From: Cupriavidus sp. IDO | Lineage (GTDB): Bacteria > Pseudomonadota > Gammaproteobacteria > Burkholderiales > Burkholderiaceae | DNA: 64,000 bases | Reading direction: 5' to 3' | Assembly (NCBI RefSeq): GCF_000812465.1 | Contig: NZ_JWMA01000006.1 | Location: 62,001 to 126,000 of the forward strand | Part shown: in pieces, positions 1 through 10,335 of the stretch | Numbering within the stretch: position 1 is the stretch's first letter | Layout of the letters: each line of letters begins with the position of its first letter | Position numbers and translations under genes: made by a program | Notes under the pieces: model-generated | The model's input: only the letters and a program-made list of their open reading frames with translations | Database searches by the model: none | Told to the model about the DNA's origin: nothing

Positions 1-100
1 AGCGCGGTTCCCGCGTGACGAGGCCGCCCGTTTTTTTTAACCCATATACGAGCATATGCTCTTATATCTTCACCATCCAATGTCCAGACAGGAGACAGAC

Positions 101-529
101 ATGACGCACCCCCAGATCATCGAAGCCTGCCGAAAGGCGCTGACCGGCTTTGAGAAGAACGACAAGACCGACCTGCTCAACCTGCTCGCCGACGATATCG
201 TGTTCGAATTCTCGGATTCCCTGCCATACGGCGGCACCTACAACGGCAAGGCCGAGTTCCAAGCGTTCTGGAAGCACGTATATCAGGAGTACGAATATTT
301 CCACTATGACGCACGCGCCGTCCTGGAGGCCGAAGACTATGTCATCGTTCCCGTGATCGCGCGGGCGAAGACCAAGCGCGGCATTTCCATGGAGAACGAG
401 CACCTGTTCCTGTTCCGTGTCAGGGACGGAAAGATCGTCTACGGACGCATCTATGCCGATACCGCGCGCGGACGCGATGTGCTCGAAGGGCGCGAACCGA
501 AGCGCTATCCCAAGCTCCAGCTTTCCTGA
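101..529 (+). CDS. NTF2-like / SnoaL-like protein
   Basis: A 142-residue protein with the layout of the NTF2-like fold: an N-terminal helix (IIEACRKALTGFEKND), the LADDIVFEF strand, a mid-region GKAEFQAFWKHV helix and a final beta hairpin (LFLFRVRDGKIVYGRIYADT). The family includes ketosteroid isomerase-like enzymes and small ligand-binding proteins, so the substrate cannot be read from sequence. The ATG at 101 is preceded by an AGGAGAC ribosome-binding site; an in-frame ATG at 56 lacks one. It is co-oriented with the flavin reductase gene about 90 bases downstream, which suggests a small redox or aromatic-metabolism operon (inference). Confidence 0.75.
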   Translation: MTHPQIIEACRKALTGFEKNDKTDLLNLLADDIVFEFSDSLPYGGTYNGKAEFQAFWKHVYQEYEYFHYDARAVLEAEDYVIVPVIARAKTKRGISMENEHLFLFRVRDGKIVYGRIYADTARGRDVLEGREPKRYPKLQLS

Positions 530-615
530 TCCGCGCCGCACCGACGGCATGCTTCCGATACCGCGGACGCCGGCGCACGCAGCCCGGCGGGCCCGGCGCC
601 AACTGGAGACACCTG

Positions 616-1350
616 ATGGAAATCGATCCGACGACCCTGGATACCGATGCCTTGTACAAGATCCTGATCGGCAGCGTGGTACCGCGCCCGATCGGCTGGG
701 CCTCGACACTCTCGACGGCCGGCGTGGCCAACCTCGCCCCGTTCTCATTCTTCACGGTCGTATCCCGCAATCCGCCCATGGTCAGCCTGACCATCCAGCC
801 TCGCTCGGACCGCGTGCGGCTGAAGGACACGCTGGTCAACGCACGCGAAACCGGCGAGTTCGTCATCAATATCGTCTCGCTGCCCCAGGTGAACCAGATG
901 CACCTGTCATCGGTCGAGCATGATCCGGAGACCGATGAATTCGACGTCGCCGGGCTGGCCAAGGCACCGTGCGTCACCGTGCGCCCGCCACGCGTTGCCG
1001 ATGCACCGGTGTCGATGGAGTGCAAGGTCGACCGGATCCTGGCCCTGGGCGAGGCCGGCGATCACCTCGTCATCGGCCGCGTCACCCGGTTCCATATCCA
1101 CGATGCGCTCTGGCTGGAGCGGGGGCGCGTGGATACGGCTGCATTGCAGCCCATCGGCCGCCTGGCCGCCGAATACACGCTGAGCAACAGCGTCTTCAGT
1201 TGCCCCATCCCCGATGACTTCCTCACAGCCGCGTCGGACCAGCGGATGCAACGCCTGGACGGCAAGGCGACAGGCTGGTCGCCGCTGGATGAGAAAGGCT
1301 GGTCGGCAGCAGGTAACGCCACCGTCGGGCTGCCTGCGCGATCAACATAA
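616..1350 (+). CDS. Flavin reductase-like (flavoredoxin) domain protein
   Basis: A 244-residue protein. The opening Y-K-I-L-I-G-SVVPRPIGWAST followed by a NLAPFSFFTVVS segment is characteristic of the flavin reductase-like family that binds FMN (DIM6/NTAB type). Members reduce free flavin for partner monooxygenases or act as flavoredoxins. The C-terminal third (VIGRVTRFHIHDALW, then LQPIGRLAAEYTL) matches the family's closing strand and helix. GGAGACACCTG precedes the ATG closely. The partner oxygenase is not visible; the NTF2-like gene immediately upstream is the only obvious companion. Confidence 0.85.
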   Translation: MEIDPTTLDTDALYKILIGSVVPRPIGWASTLSTAGVANLAPFSFFTVVSRNPPMVSLTIQPRSDRVRLKDTLVNARETGEFVINIVSLPQVNQMHLSSVEHDPETDEFDVAGLAKAPCVTVRPPRVADAPVSMECKVDRILALGEAGDHLVIGRVTRFHIHDALWLERGRVDTAALQPIGRLAAEYTLSNSVFSCPIPDDFLTAASDQRMQRLDGKATGWSPLDEKGWSAAGNATVGLPARST

Positions 1351-1389
1351 GCGCGGATGCCGTCGCGCCGGCACGCCCGGCCGAACGGC

Positions 1390-1590
1390 AACTCAGCTCA
1401 CGCTGAGTTGCGCCTCCAAACCGCCGCCGTCGCGATTGCTCGAGTGCTAAAGCCCCCCGCACGGATTCGAGCTTGTCTTCCGGAATGCCGGAGCCCCGAT
1501 CAAGCACGCCGATGACCACGGCGCCGCAGTCGCGCTGCACGCTCAGCTCCGCCGCTCCGCCGAACTTGATGGCGTAGTCTGTCACCAGTG
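1390..1590 (-). pseudogene. Histidine-kinase ATPase-domain fragment
   Basis: Reading the minus strand gives a short stretch with the order of a HATPase_c domain: DYAIKFGGAAELSV, then VVIGVLDRGSGIPEDKLESV, the D-x-G-x-G-I-P signature of the ATP lid. No dimerisation helix, N-box or sensor domain is attached, and the frame outside this stretch has no family resemblance. I read it as the remnant of a sensor kinase gene. It is unrelated in orientation and position to the intact kinase at 15.8 kb. Confidence 0.55.
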
Positions 1591-1738
1591 TACGGGGTCT
1601 GGCACTTCCTCCGTACGCAGTCGCATTGCAATCCCACATGCTTTGGCGTACGCTGAATTGCTTCCAGACAAGCGGGCTGACTAGCCGGTAATCATCGGCA
1701 GGATTGCCGCCCGAACACGCCAATCCCATGGAGTCATT

Positions 1739-1885
1739 GTGACCATCATCACCAGCGCTGGCCCCCTCATCTCGCTGATTGCCGGAATCCTGATTCTTGT
1801 CGTGCCGCGGCTGCTTAACTACATCGTCGCCATCTACCTGATCGTCATCGGCCTGCTCGGACTGTTTGGCGGACATCTGCGCTGA
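1739..1885 (+). CDS. DUF3096-type small membrane protein
   Basis: A 48-residue protein starting at GTG 1739 and ending at TGA 1885. Almost the whole chain is hydrophobic: two helices (PLISLIAGILILVVP and YIVAIYLIVIGLLGLFG) flank a short RLLN turn. That size and the P-R-L-L-N-Y-I-V-A-I-Y-L-I motif match the DUF3096 micro-proteins common in proteobacteria. Their function is unknown to me. A GG-rich site is not obvious; CATGGAG lies about 7 bases upstream. A putative inner-membrane peptide that stands alone. Confidence 0.6.
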   Translation: MTIITSAGPLISLIAGILILVVPRLLNYIVAIYLIVIGLLGLFGGHLR

Positions 1886-2215
1886 ACGGACGCGGTGTCC
1901 GACTTCGTTCCGGACGCCCTTCAAGCGACGTTTCCGCAATCCAGCACGTTGCGACCCGCGGCGCCCTCGTCTCCGTATGCGGCCACTCGAATTGGTCCTC
2001 CGCGGCCTCCAGCTCCGCGCGCGCCCCGCCTCATGCCGGGCCTCGGCGCGAGGGCCTTAATCCGGCCTCAGGGTTCTACCACGCGATGCGTCGCTTACAC
2101 CACCTCCAATCAGACCCAGCTTTTCTAGGCCCCTGTCCGGCTTGACGTCAACGGCGCCCGCATCGGAGAAGTGGAAGCCGGGACAGAAGGCTGCTGACCA
2201 CCATTAGCCAGGTAA
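1886..2215. other. Intergenic stretch, nothing recognised
   Basis: About 330 bases between the small membrane protein and the convergent AraC-type regulator. Short open frames exist on the plus strand but show no family resemblance, no ribosome-binding site and proline/arginine-rich composition typical of chance frames in GC-rich DNA. I see no clear terminator hairpin. Confidence 0.5.
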
Positions 2216-3226
2216 TCAGTGTGCCTCGGATGCGCTGAACCGCCGCCTGTAGTAACCCGGGCTGGTTCCAAGCCGAGTCCGGAAATGATTGCGCAACGTG
2301 GCTGCAGCGCCGAAGCCGACTTGCACTGCGATTTCATCCACGGATAAATCGGTCTCTTCGAGCAACGTCCTGGCCCGGCCCAGGCGCTCGGTAAGCAGCC
2401 ACTCCCCTGGCGGCATCCCCATCGTACTGACAAAATGCCGCTGAAAGGTACGGGCACTCATCGCCGTTTGCTTTGCCATCCTGACAATCGACCAGCCCTC
2501 GTCCAATGTTGCGCGCACCGCGTCCACCAAGGGTGCCAGCGAGGAGCTGCTGCGCTTTGAGACCGGCTCGTCGATATACTGGGCCTGCCCGCCTTCGCGG
2601 TGGGGTGGCATGACCAGTCGGCGTGCGACTTGATTGGCTGCGCGCGGGCCAAGGTCCCGGCGAATCAGGTGGAGGCACAAGTCGATGCCCGCCGCACTGC
2701 CGGCGGACGTGAGGACATCGCCGGCATCGACGTAGAGCACGTCTGCTTCCACGTGGACGTCCGGATATCGCGCCGCTAGCGCTGCGGCGTGGCGCCAGTG
2801 CGTCGTCGCACGCTTTCCGTCGAGCAACCCCGCTGCCGCCAGGACAAAGGCGCCCGTGCAGATTGACATGACGCGCGCCCCGCGTTTGTTCGCCTTCCTC
2901 AACGCACGGCAAAGGTCCGGCGGGACGTCTGCGTCGATACCGCGCCACCCCGGGATGATGATGGTCTTCGCTTTGGCCAGGAGTTCGAGGCCACCGTCAG
3001 CCTGTACCTGGATACCACCCGAGCCGCGCAACCTCCCCGATTCGGCGGAACAGGTCGTGAAGCGATACCAGCTGTCGCCCATTTCAGGCCTTGGCAGACC
3101 GAACACTTCAACGGCGCAGCCATATTCAAAGAGGCTCAGGCCGTCATACACGACGACGGCAACCAGTCCTGCATTGACAGACGATTGTGATTTGGTCTTT
3201 GGCACGATACGGACGAAAGCTGGCAT
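2216..3226 (-). CDS. GlxA/FtrA-type AraC-family transcriptional regulator
   Basis: About 336 residues from the ATG at 3226, which places the DJ-1/PfpI-like domain at the N-terminus as usual; in-frame codons continue upstream to 3388, so the start is uncertain. The first half is a DJ-1/PfpI amidotransferase-like domain (VAVVVYDGLSLFEYG, then SICTGAFVLAAAGLLDG containing the nucleophile-elbow Cys). The second half is an AraC/XylS double helix-turn-helix (MSARTFQRHF, then VQVGFGAAATLRNHFRTRLG). Such proteins act as cytoplasmic transcription activators, usually for nitrogen or aldehyde metabolism. It is divergent from the DUF3088 gene, which is a reasonable candidate target. Confidence 0.9.
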   Translation of the reverse strand: MPAFVRIVPKTKSQSSVNAGLVAVVVYDGLSLFEYGCAVEVFGLPRPEMGDSWYRFTTCSAESGRLRGSGGIQVQADGGLELLAKAKTIIIPGWRGIDADVPPDLCRALRKANKRGARVMSICTGAFVLAAAGLLDGKRATTHWRHAAALAARYPDVHVEADVLYVDAGDVLTSAGSAAGIDLCLHLIRRDLGPRAANQVARRLVMPPHREGGQAQYIDEPVSKRSSSSLAPLVDAVRATLDEGWSIVRMAKQTAMSARTFQRHFVSTMGMPPGEWLLTERLGRARTLLEETDLSVDEIAVQVGFGAAATLRNHFRTRLGTSPGYYRRRFSASEAH

Positions 3227-3463
3227 TGATGCCACCAGCGATTGATTTTGCCCCATCTGCCCTACGTCTAGCAAGACCCTCCCCCGTGTCTGTTGCACGT
3301 GCTGCGATCCTGATCGCCGCCACTCCGTCAAGTTGGCACGATCCTTACGTAAATTGTCGTTCGTGCCACTGGTGGGTTCAATTCGCACTGCTTATTCTGT
3401 GCTCGGTGGTTCGCGATACGGCAAGCGACGCGCGTCCGCCAGCAATTTCAACCCGCAGAGAGA

Positions 3464-3817
3464 GTGAAAGTGAAAGACAAACTATTCATGCTTCGCCCCG
3501 GCTTTTTTTCAGGCTCGGAAGGTCCGTTCTATTGTGGAGATTCCGTTGCCGTTGAAGGCCTGCTCGGCTTCTTCCCGCAGTTGCGCAATGAAATTGATGT
3601 CGAATACATCGATGCGCCCCGCCCTCGCACGGCAATTGTCGAACTGATCGGCGAGGCGAACCAGTCCGCCCCCGTCCTGGTGCTCGGCGCCGGGCGCGCG
3701 CCGGTCGATGACGGCGTGCAGATTCACGTAAGCGGCCAGACGCGTTTTATCGATTCACCCGACCATATCCGTCGATACCTGTCGTCGCAGTACGGTGTGG
3801 CGCATCCCGCCTCCTGA
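3464..3817 (+). CDS. DUF3088 family protein
   Basis: A 117-residue protein. The pattern F-M-L-R-P-G-F near the start, a YCGDSVAVEGLL segment, R-x-x-I-V-E-L-I-G-E-x-N-Q-S-x-P-V-L-V-L and a terminal IDSPDHIRRYL match DUF3088 proteins, which look thioredoxin/glutathione-transferase-like but have no assigned activity. GTG at 3464 is used; an in-frame GTG lies six bases later, and AGAGAGTG upstream can serve as ribosome-binding site. It is transcribed away from the AraC-type regulator. Confidence 0.75.
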   Translation: MKVKDKLFMLRPGFFSGSEGPFYCGDSVAVEGLLGFFPQLRNEIDVEYIDAPRPRTAIVELIGEANQSAPVLVLGAGRAPVDDGVQIHVSGQTRFIDSPDHIRRYLSSQYGVAHPAS

Positions 3818-4001
3818 CTACTACAGGCCAACCCGGCTCATGCGTGAAGAGGCCTTCCATGCAGCCCCGGCGCGCCGATCGCAACCCTTGCGATCGGCGG
3901 CATCGTCTACCGCAACATTGGCGGTGCCCATGCGTGGCGGGCCTCGACTTCGAACGGGCTCAGCAATCGCTTCAGGCAATCGCCTGAAGTCTCTTGAATA
4001 A

Positions 4002-5024
<1,023 letters not shown>

Positions 5025-5148
5025 GATGGTGGGTGTTTTTGGAAGCCTTTTGCGTGAATCGAACACTATGATTTCTCTCACAAACAGCGCGAAGCCAGCT
5101 TTCCAATCCAGGCTCGGACGATGCGCTATACCGGATTACGCCCCCACC

Positions 5149-5382
5149 ATGAGAACAATATTCCGGCTCTTCCAAGAGCACCCGGCATCGGTTGGCGAGA
5201 GCTATCTGCAGCATATGTCGTCGTCGTTTTCATTCGGCGCGTCGATGCTGTTCGCATCGATGGCGGCGCTCGTGCACGGCATGCTGCCTTTTCTCTTCGT
5301 CGCCACAGGCAGCAACACGATCTCCCGGCTGCATGAGCGCATGGTCACCCATCGCGACCGCATGGCGTCGCGTCACCGATAA
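5149..5382 (+). CDS. DUF6356-type small membrane protein
   Basis: A 77-residue protein starting at ATG 5149. It has the compact pattern of DUF6356 proteins: F-x-x-H-P-A-S-V-G-E-S-Y-x-x-H near the N-terminus, a small-residue helix (FSFGASMLFASMAALVHGMLPFLF) and a basic tail (SRLHERMVTHRDRMASRHR). Likely an inner-membrane protein of unknown function. Upstream in-frame codons to 5017 overlap the thioredoxin reductase stop and look unlike the family, so they were not included. Confidence 0.65.
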   Translation: MRTIFRLFQEHPASVGESYLQHMSSSFSFGASMLFASMAALVHGMLPFLFVATGSNTISRLHERMVTHRDRMASRHR

Positions 5383-5405
5383 ACAAGCCCCCCTCCGACA
5401 ACAAC

Positions 5406-6677
5406 ATGACAAGCTCACTAGCGTCTTCCCTGCTACGCCCGGTTCCCTATATGGGCGTGATCCACGTCGTTCACGAAGCCGTCAAGCTTGGCTTCCGCAA
5501 CGGTCATCCCGACTGGTGCAACCTCGGCCAGGGGCAGCCTGAAATCGGGCCCATGGCAGGCGCGCCGGAACGGCTGGCTTCACTGCAGTTCGACGTGGCC
5601 GATTGCGCCTACGGGCCGGTCGGCGGCATCGATGCGCTGCGTCAGGCGGTCGCGGACGATTACAACCGTCGCTATCGTCGCGGCAAGGCATCGCAGTACA
5701 CGAAGGACAATGTCGCGATTGCGTCCGGGGGGCGGCTTGCGCTGTCGCGCCTGCTCGCCACCCTGGGCGAAATTCGCCTGGGCCACGTCGTGCCCGACTA
5801 CACCGCCTACGAAGATCTGATCGCTTACCACCGCCATCGCTTCACGCCGGTCACGCTGCCGGTGGGGCCCAAAGACGGCTTTGCCATCCCGGCGCAGGCG
5901 CTCGAGGGACTGATCGCCAGAGAAGAACTGGACGCGCTGCTGTGGAGCAATCCCAACAACCCCACTGGCGCCGTGGTACGTGGTGAAGCGCTGGCGCAGT
6001 ATGTGGCGGCGGCGCGCAACACGGGCTGCTGGATGCTGCTCGACGAGTTCTACTCGCACTTCGTGTTCGAAGATGGCCACGCCCCCGCGGACCAGCCGGT
6101 GTCTGCCGCCGAGTTCGTCGAGGACGTGGAAACGGACCCGGTCGTCATCGTCGACGGCTTGACCAAGAATCATCGTTACCCTGGCCTGCGCGTAGGCTGG
6201 GTGGTGGGGCCGACCGAGGTGATAGACATGATCAGCCGTGCGGCAAGCGCCATCGACGGCGGCCCGCCGACGATCGTGCAACGGCTTGCCGTGCAGGCGC
6301 TGCAACGCGACCGCGCGGATCAGGAAACGTCCGCATTGCGGCAGATGTTCGCCAGGAAGCGCCGCATCATGCTGGACGCGCTGACCGACATGGGTGTCGA
6401 GATCCCATGCCCTGGCAACGGCACGTTCTATCTCTGGGGCCGGGTGCATCGGCTGCCCGCGCCGCTGAACACCGCGGACACCTTCTTTACGGAGGGTCTC
6501 AAGCGCAAGGTCATGACCGTGCCCGGCAGGTTCTTCGACGTCAATCCGGGCAACCAGCGCACGACCGAATACATCGACGCAAGCTGGGTGCGCTTCTCGT
6601 TCGGCCCGCCCGAGCCCAATCTCCGCATGGGACTGGAGCGCCTGGGCGACATGATCAACAGCGCCAGGCGAGGGTAA
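5406..6677 (+). CDS. Class I/II PLP-dependent aminotransferase
   Basis: A 423-residue fold-type I aminotransferase. Visible landmarks are a substrate-side WCNLGQGQPEIG segment, the PLP-contacting WSNPNNPTGAVV with its conserved Asn and Pro, LLDEFYSHFVF with the pyridine-binding Asp and Tyr, and the Schiff-base lysine K254 in the DGLTKNHRYPGLRVGW signature. Amino acid specificity cannot be read. It starts a co-oriented group: a cystathionine beta-lyase-like enzyme follows six bases later, then an amino-acid ABC importer and a D-cysteine desulfhydrase, so a role in sulfur amino acid turnover is likely (inference from context). Confidence 0.88.
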   Translation: MTSSLASSLLRPVPYMGVIHVVHEAVKLGFRNGHPDWCNLGQGQPEIGPMAGAPERLASLQFDVADCAYGPVGGIDALRQAVADDYNRRYRRGKASQYTKDNVAIASGGRLALSRLLATLGEIRLGHVVPDYTAYEDLIAYHRHRFTPVTLPVGPKDGFAIPAQALEGLIAREELDALLWSNPNNPTGAVVRGEALAQYVAAARNTGCWMLLDEFYSHFVFEDGHAPADQPVSAAEFVEDVETDPVVIVDGLTKNHRYPGLRVGWVVGPTEVIDMISRAASAIDGGPPTIVQRLAVQALQRDRADQETSALRQMFARKRRIMLDALTDMGVEIPCPGNGTFYLWGRVHRLPAPLNTADTFFTEGLKRKVMTVPGRFFDVNPGNQRTTEYIDASWVRFSFGPPEPNLRMGLERLGDMINSARRG

Positions 6678-6682
6678 TCCGG

Positions 6683-7861
6683 ATGTCCCCCGATACCTAC
6701 CTCTCGCACGGCGTAATCGACCCGGACGATTTCGGCGGCGTCGTCAATCCGCCGGTTTTCCATGCGTCGACCGTGACGTTTCGCAATCTCGACGACATGG
6801 AAGCGCGCGGGCGCGCCATCTCGGGCGCCGACACAGATGTCATGTGGTACGGCCGAAAAGGCACGCCGACCACATTCGCGTTGCAGAACGCCCTGGCGCA
6901 GCTCGAAGGCGGGCACCGTTCGCTGTTGGTGTCGTCCGGCCTGGCGGCGTGTACGAGCGCCATCATGGCGTTCGTCAAAGCCGGCGACCACATCCTGGTG
7001 AGCGACAGTGTCTATGGCCCGACGCGCCACTACGTCGAAACGGTACTGGCCCGCTGCAACGTGTCAGCGACGTTCTACGACCCAACGCTTGGGTCCGACA
7101 TCGCGGCCCTGTTCCGTCCGACCACGACGCTCGTGTTCGCCGAGTCACCGGGTTCGCAGACGTTCGAGATGCAGGACATTCCTGCCATTGCGAAGGCCGC
7201 ACACCGGCATGGCGCGGTCGTCGTCATCGACAACACATGGGCCACGCCCTTGTTCTTCAAGCCATTCGAGCACGGCGTGGATGTCTCCGTGCATGCGGGG
7301 ACGAAATACATCGTTGGGCATTCGGACGCCATGATGGGTGTGATCACGACCAACCGTGAGTCATGGAACACCGTGCGCGAATATGTCTTCGCCACTGGCC
7401 AGCACGCGGGCCCGGACGACGTTTATCTCGCGCAGCGGGGCTTGCGGACGATGGCCGTGCGCCTTGAGCGGCATCAGCGTAGCGGACTGACCATTGCCGA
7501 TTGGCTGGCGGGCCGCCCGGAGGTGGCCCAGGTGTTGCACCCCGGGCTCCCAGGTGCGCCGGGCCACGCACTCTGGCGCCGGGATTTCACGGGGGCTTCA
7601 GGATTGTTCAGCGTCGTACTCAAGCCCGGATATGGGCGTGAGGCGTTCCGCGCCTTCATCGACGACCTGAAGCTGTTCCGCCTGGGCTTTTCCTGGGGCG
7701 GATTCGAGAGTCTGGTGATGCCCTTCGATCCCAGGGAGGAGCGCCCCGCAGCCGCCTGGCCGTATGCCGGCCAGGCATTTCGATTGCACGTGGGCCTTGA
7801 GGCCAAGGAGGATTTGATCGCCGATCTGGAAGCCGCGTTCCGCAGACTTGCCGGGCAGTAG
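6683..7861 (+). CDS. metC: Cystathionine beta-lyase-like (Cys/Met metabolism PLP enzyme)
   Basis: A 392-residue enzyme of the Cys/Met metabolism PLP family. The N-terminal NPPVFHASTVTF motif, WYGRKGTPT, the PLP-stacking DSVYGPTRHY and the lysine signature HAGTKYIVGHSDAMMG (K208) fit cystathionine beta-lyase of the MetC type, as does FSWGGFESLVMPF near the end. Such enzymes cleave cystathionine or cystine to pyruvate, ammonia and a thiol. The ATG at 6683 follows the aminotransferase stop by five bases, so the two are translationally linked. The gene symbol is by family; the in vivo substrate could be cystine. Confidence 0.85.
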   Translation: MSPDTYLSHGVIDPDDFGGVVNPPVFHASTVTFRNLDDMEARGRAISGADTDVMWYGRKGTPTTFALQNALAQLEGGHRSLLVSSGLAACTSAIMAFVKAGDHILVSDSVYGPTRHYVETVLARCNVSATFYDPTLGSDIAALFRPTTTLVFAESPGSQTFEMQDIPAIAKAAHRHGAVVVIDNTWATPLFFKPFEHGVDVSVHAGTKYIVGHSDAMMGVITTNRESWNTVREYVFATGQHAGPDDVYLAQRGLRTMAVRLERHQRSGLTIADWLAGRPEVAQVLHPGLPGAPGHALWRRDFTGASGLFSVVLKPGYGREAFRAFIDDLKLFRLGFSWGGFESLVMPFDPREERPAAAWPYAGQAFRLHVGLEAKEDLIADLEAAFRRLAGQ

Positions 7862-7906
7862 CGTTGCCCTTCAAAAAAATACCTATTCCTACATTGGAGA
7901 CAAGGC

Positions 7907-8707
7907 ATGAAATCCCTGAAGTTGCTGTTGCAAAGCGCGTGCGTCGCGACCCTCCTGAATCTCACGGCGCCCGCCGTGCACGCTGAAGACCTGCTGGATT
8001 CGGTCAAAGTCAGCGGTGTCCTGAAAGTCGGCATGGAGGGCACTTACCCACCCTTTGGCTATCGCAATGCCGACGGTCAGCTCGACGGCTTTGACGTGGC
8101 CGTCGCCAAAGCCGTGGCCGACAAGATGGGGCTCAAGGTCCAGTTCATCACCACCGAGTGGAGCGGCATCATTGCCGGCCTGCAAGCCGGCAAGTTCGAC
8201 GTCATCGTCAACCAGGTGGGCATCACACCGGCGCGCCGCCAGGCTCTGGATTTTACCCAGCCATACGTCTATTCCGCGGTCCAGGTACTTCAGCGCAACA
8301 ATGACAAGCGCGAGTTCAATTCGCTTGACGAACTGAAGGGAAAATCCGTCGGCGTCACACTGGGAAGCAACTATGCCGAACTGGCGAAATCGGTGCCGGG
8401 TATCCTGGTGCAGACCTATCCGGGTACGTCGGAAAACCTGCGTGACCTGGCGGCCGGGCGCATCGATGCCGCCCTCAATGACCGCCTGATGCTGCCGTAC
8501 CTGATCAAGAACTCCAGGATGCCGCTACGCACGGGCGCGCTGCTCGCTGGCACGAAGCTTGAGATGGGCATCCCGTTCCGCAAGGGCAATCCCAAGTTTG
8601 CCAAAGCCATTGACGAGGCACTGAACGCGTTGCAGCAGGATGGCACATTGCGCAAGCTGTCCATCCAGTGGTTGGGTACCGACGCCAGCAGGCCCATCGC
8701 CCAGTAA
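7907..8707 (+). CDS. Amino-acid ABC transporter substrate-binding protein
   Basis: A 266-residue periplasmic protein of SBP family 3. A signal peptide with a cleavable A-V-H-A site near residue 26 is followed by the family's first strand (LKVGMEGTYPPFGYRNADGQLDGFDVAVAKAV) and the hinge segment VNQVGITPARRQALDFTQPY. The sequence resembles cystine/polar amino-acid binders. Permease and ATPase genes follow directly. The nearby PLP enzymes and D-cysteine desulfhydrase favour a sulfur amino acid such as cystine as ligand (inference). Confidence 0.88.
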   Translation: MKSLKLLLQSACVATLLNLTAPAVHAEDLLDSVKVSGVLKVGMEGTYPPFGYRNADGQLDGFDVAVAKAVADKMGLKVQFITTEWSGIIAGLQAGKFDVIVNQVGITPARRQALDFTQPYVYSAVQVLQRNNDKREFNSLDELKGKSVGVTLGSNYAELAKSVPGILVQTYPGTSENLRDLAAGRIDAALNDRLMLPYLIKNSRMPLRTGALLAGTKLEMGIPFRKGNPKFAKAIDEALNALQQDGTLRKLSIQWLGTDASRPIAQ

Positions 8708-8788
8708 TCGCTGCCACGCCGGCCGGCTCGTTCCATCGCTGCAGGCATGGACCTGGCCGGCCACGCGGCCACTGCTACGGATCGAATC

Positions 8789-9448
8789 ATGGAATCTCTT
8801 GATCTAGTTATTCATGCATCGCCGGTACTCCTGCACGGAGCGGCGATCACCGTAAAATTTGCCCTGGCGTCGATGGTGTTCGGCCTGCTGGTCGGGATCG
8901 TGGTCGCCATCATGGGTATCAGCACCAGCCCAGTCCTCGGCGGCATTGCCCGCGCCTATGTCAGCGTCATGCGCGGCACGCCGCTGCTGGTGCAGATGTT
9001 CGTCGTCTACTATGGCCTGCCAGACCTCGGCATTTCCCTGGATCCCACCAGCGCCGGCATCCTTACCCTCACGGCCAATGCCGGCGCGTACCTGTCGGAA
9101 AGCATGCGCGGCGCGATTCTCGGTATCGGCAGAGGGCAATGGAGCGCAGCGCACAGCCTCGGACTGAGCCATCTGCAGACGCTGCATTACATCGTCTGCC
9201 CGCAGGCCTTGCGGCTTGCCGTGCCAAGCCTCGGCAACACGCTCATCAGCCTGATCAAGGATACGTCGCTGGTGTCAGTCATCACCGTGACCGAGTTGCT
9301 CAGGTCGTCCCAGGAAATCATCGCATCAACGTTCCAGCCGCTTCCCTTGTATCTGTCGGTAGCAGCGATCTACTGGCTGTTCAGCACCGGATTGTCATGG
9401 GCACAGCGTCGCCTCGAGGCGCGTCTGACACTGCCTGTGACGCGTTGA
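8789..9448 (+). CDS. Amino-acid ABC transporter permease
   Basis: About 219 residues with the HisM/GlnP-type permease architecture: five hydrophobic helices, the [10 protein letters not shown] segment after the first pair, and the EAA-type loop ([25 protein letters not shown]) that contacts the ATPase. Only one permease gene is present, so it likely works as a homodimer. The ATG at 8789 gives the family's usual N-terminus; an in-frame ATG at 8747 would add 14 residues. Confidence 0.88.
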   Translation: MESLDLVIHASPVLLHGAAITVKFALASMVFGLLVGIVVAIMGISTSPVLGGIARAYVSVMRGTPLLVQMFVVYYGLPDLGISLDPTSAGILTLTANAGAYLSESMRGAILGIGRGQWSAAHSLGLSHLQTLHYIVCPQALRLAVPSLGNTLISLIKDTSLVSVITVTELLRSSQEIIASTFQPLPLYLSVAAIYWLFSTGLSWAQRRLEARLTLPVTR

Positions 9449-9500
9449 TCTGACGGGTGGGAAATCCGAACAAAGCAATCTGCCAGTAGGAGACAAAACA

Positions 9501-10226
9501 ATGATCGCGCTCGAAGGCGTATCGAAGTGGTACGGTCAGTTCAAGGTGCTTGATGCGTGCAGCACCCAGGTAGAAAAAGGTGAGGTCGTGGTCATCTGCG
9601 GCCCTTCCGGATCAGGAAAATCCACGCTGATCAAAACGGTCAACGGCCTCGAGCCGTTTCAGCAGGGCCGGATCAGTGTGGACGGGGTGATGGTCGGCGA
9701 TCCGAAGATCAAGCTCGCCCAGTTGCGTGCGCGGGTTGGCATGGTGTTTCAGCATTTTGAGCTGTTCCCGCATCTGTCCATTCTCGACAACCTGTCTCTC
9801 GCGCAGGTCAAAGTGTTGAAGCGGCGCAAAGAGGAGGCACAGGAGAACGGCATGCGGCTGCTCGAGCGCGTCGGCCTGAAAGCGCATGCGCGGAAATACC
9901 CCGGGCAGCTTTCGGGCGGACAACAACAGCGCGTTGCGATTGCGCGCGCGCTGTCGATGGATCCGATCGCCATGCTGTTCGACGAACCGACGTCGGCGCT
10001 TGATCCCGAAATGATCAATGAGGTGCTGGACGTCATGGTCGAACTGGCACGCGAGGGCATGACGATGATCTGCGTCACCCATGAAATGGGGTTCGCGAAG
10101 AAGGTCGCCAGCCGCGTGATTTTCATGGATGGCGGCGCCATCGTCGAGGATGCTGGCAAGGACGCCTTCTTCGGCGATCCCAAGTCGGCCCGCGCGAAGG
10201 AATTCCTCGCAAAGATCCTGCACTGA
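9501..10226 (+). CDS. Amino-acid ABC transporter ATP-binding protein
   Basis: A 241-residue polar amino-acid importer ATPase (GlnQ/HisP type). The Walker A ([19 protein letters not shown]), Q-loop ([16 protein letters not shown]), signature ([19 protein letters not shown]), Walker B ([15 protein letters not shown]) and H-loop ([12 protein letters not shown]) are intact. GGAGACAAAACA precedes the ATG. It completes a three-gene importer with the preceding permease and binding protein. Confidence 0.92.
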   Translation: MIALEGVSKWYGQFKVLDACSTQVEKGEVVVICGPSGSGKSTLIKTVNGLEPFQQGRISVDGVMVGDPKIKLAQLRARVGMVFQHFELFPHLSILDNLSLAQVKVLKRRKEEAQENGMRLLERVGLKAHARKYPGQLSGGQQQRVAIARALSMDPIAMLFDEPTSALDPEMINEVLDVMVELAREGMTMICVTHEMGFAKKVASRVIFMDGGAIVEDAGKDAFFGDPKSARAKEFLAKILH

Positions 10227-10335
10227 CTCACACCAGCTTGCATGAAGGAGGGGGAAGCCGAGGGCGATCAGGGTCCCCGCCGACAACGCCCCCCCGCCGC
10301 ACCGTCCTGGTCCACCTCTCCCAAAAGTCGAAATC

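Noticed and set aside
10242..10335. Small frame between the ABC ATPase and D-cysteine desulfhydrase
   Set aside because: It overlaps the desulfhydrase start in another frame and has proline-rich chance composition.
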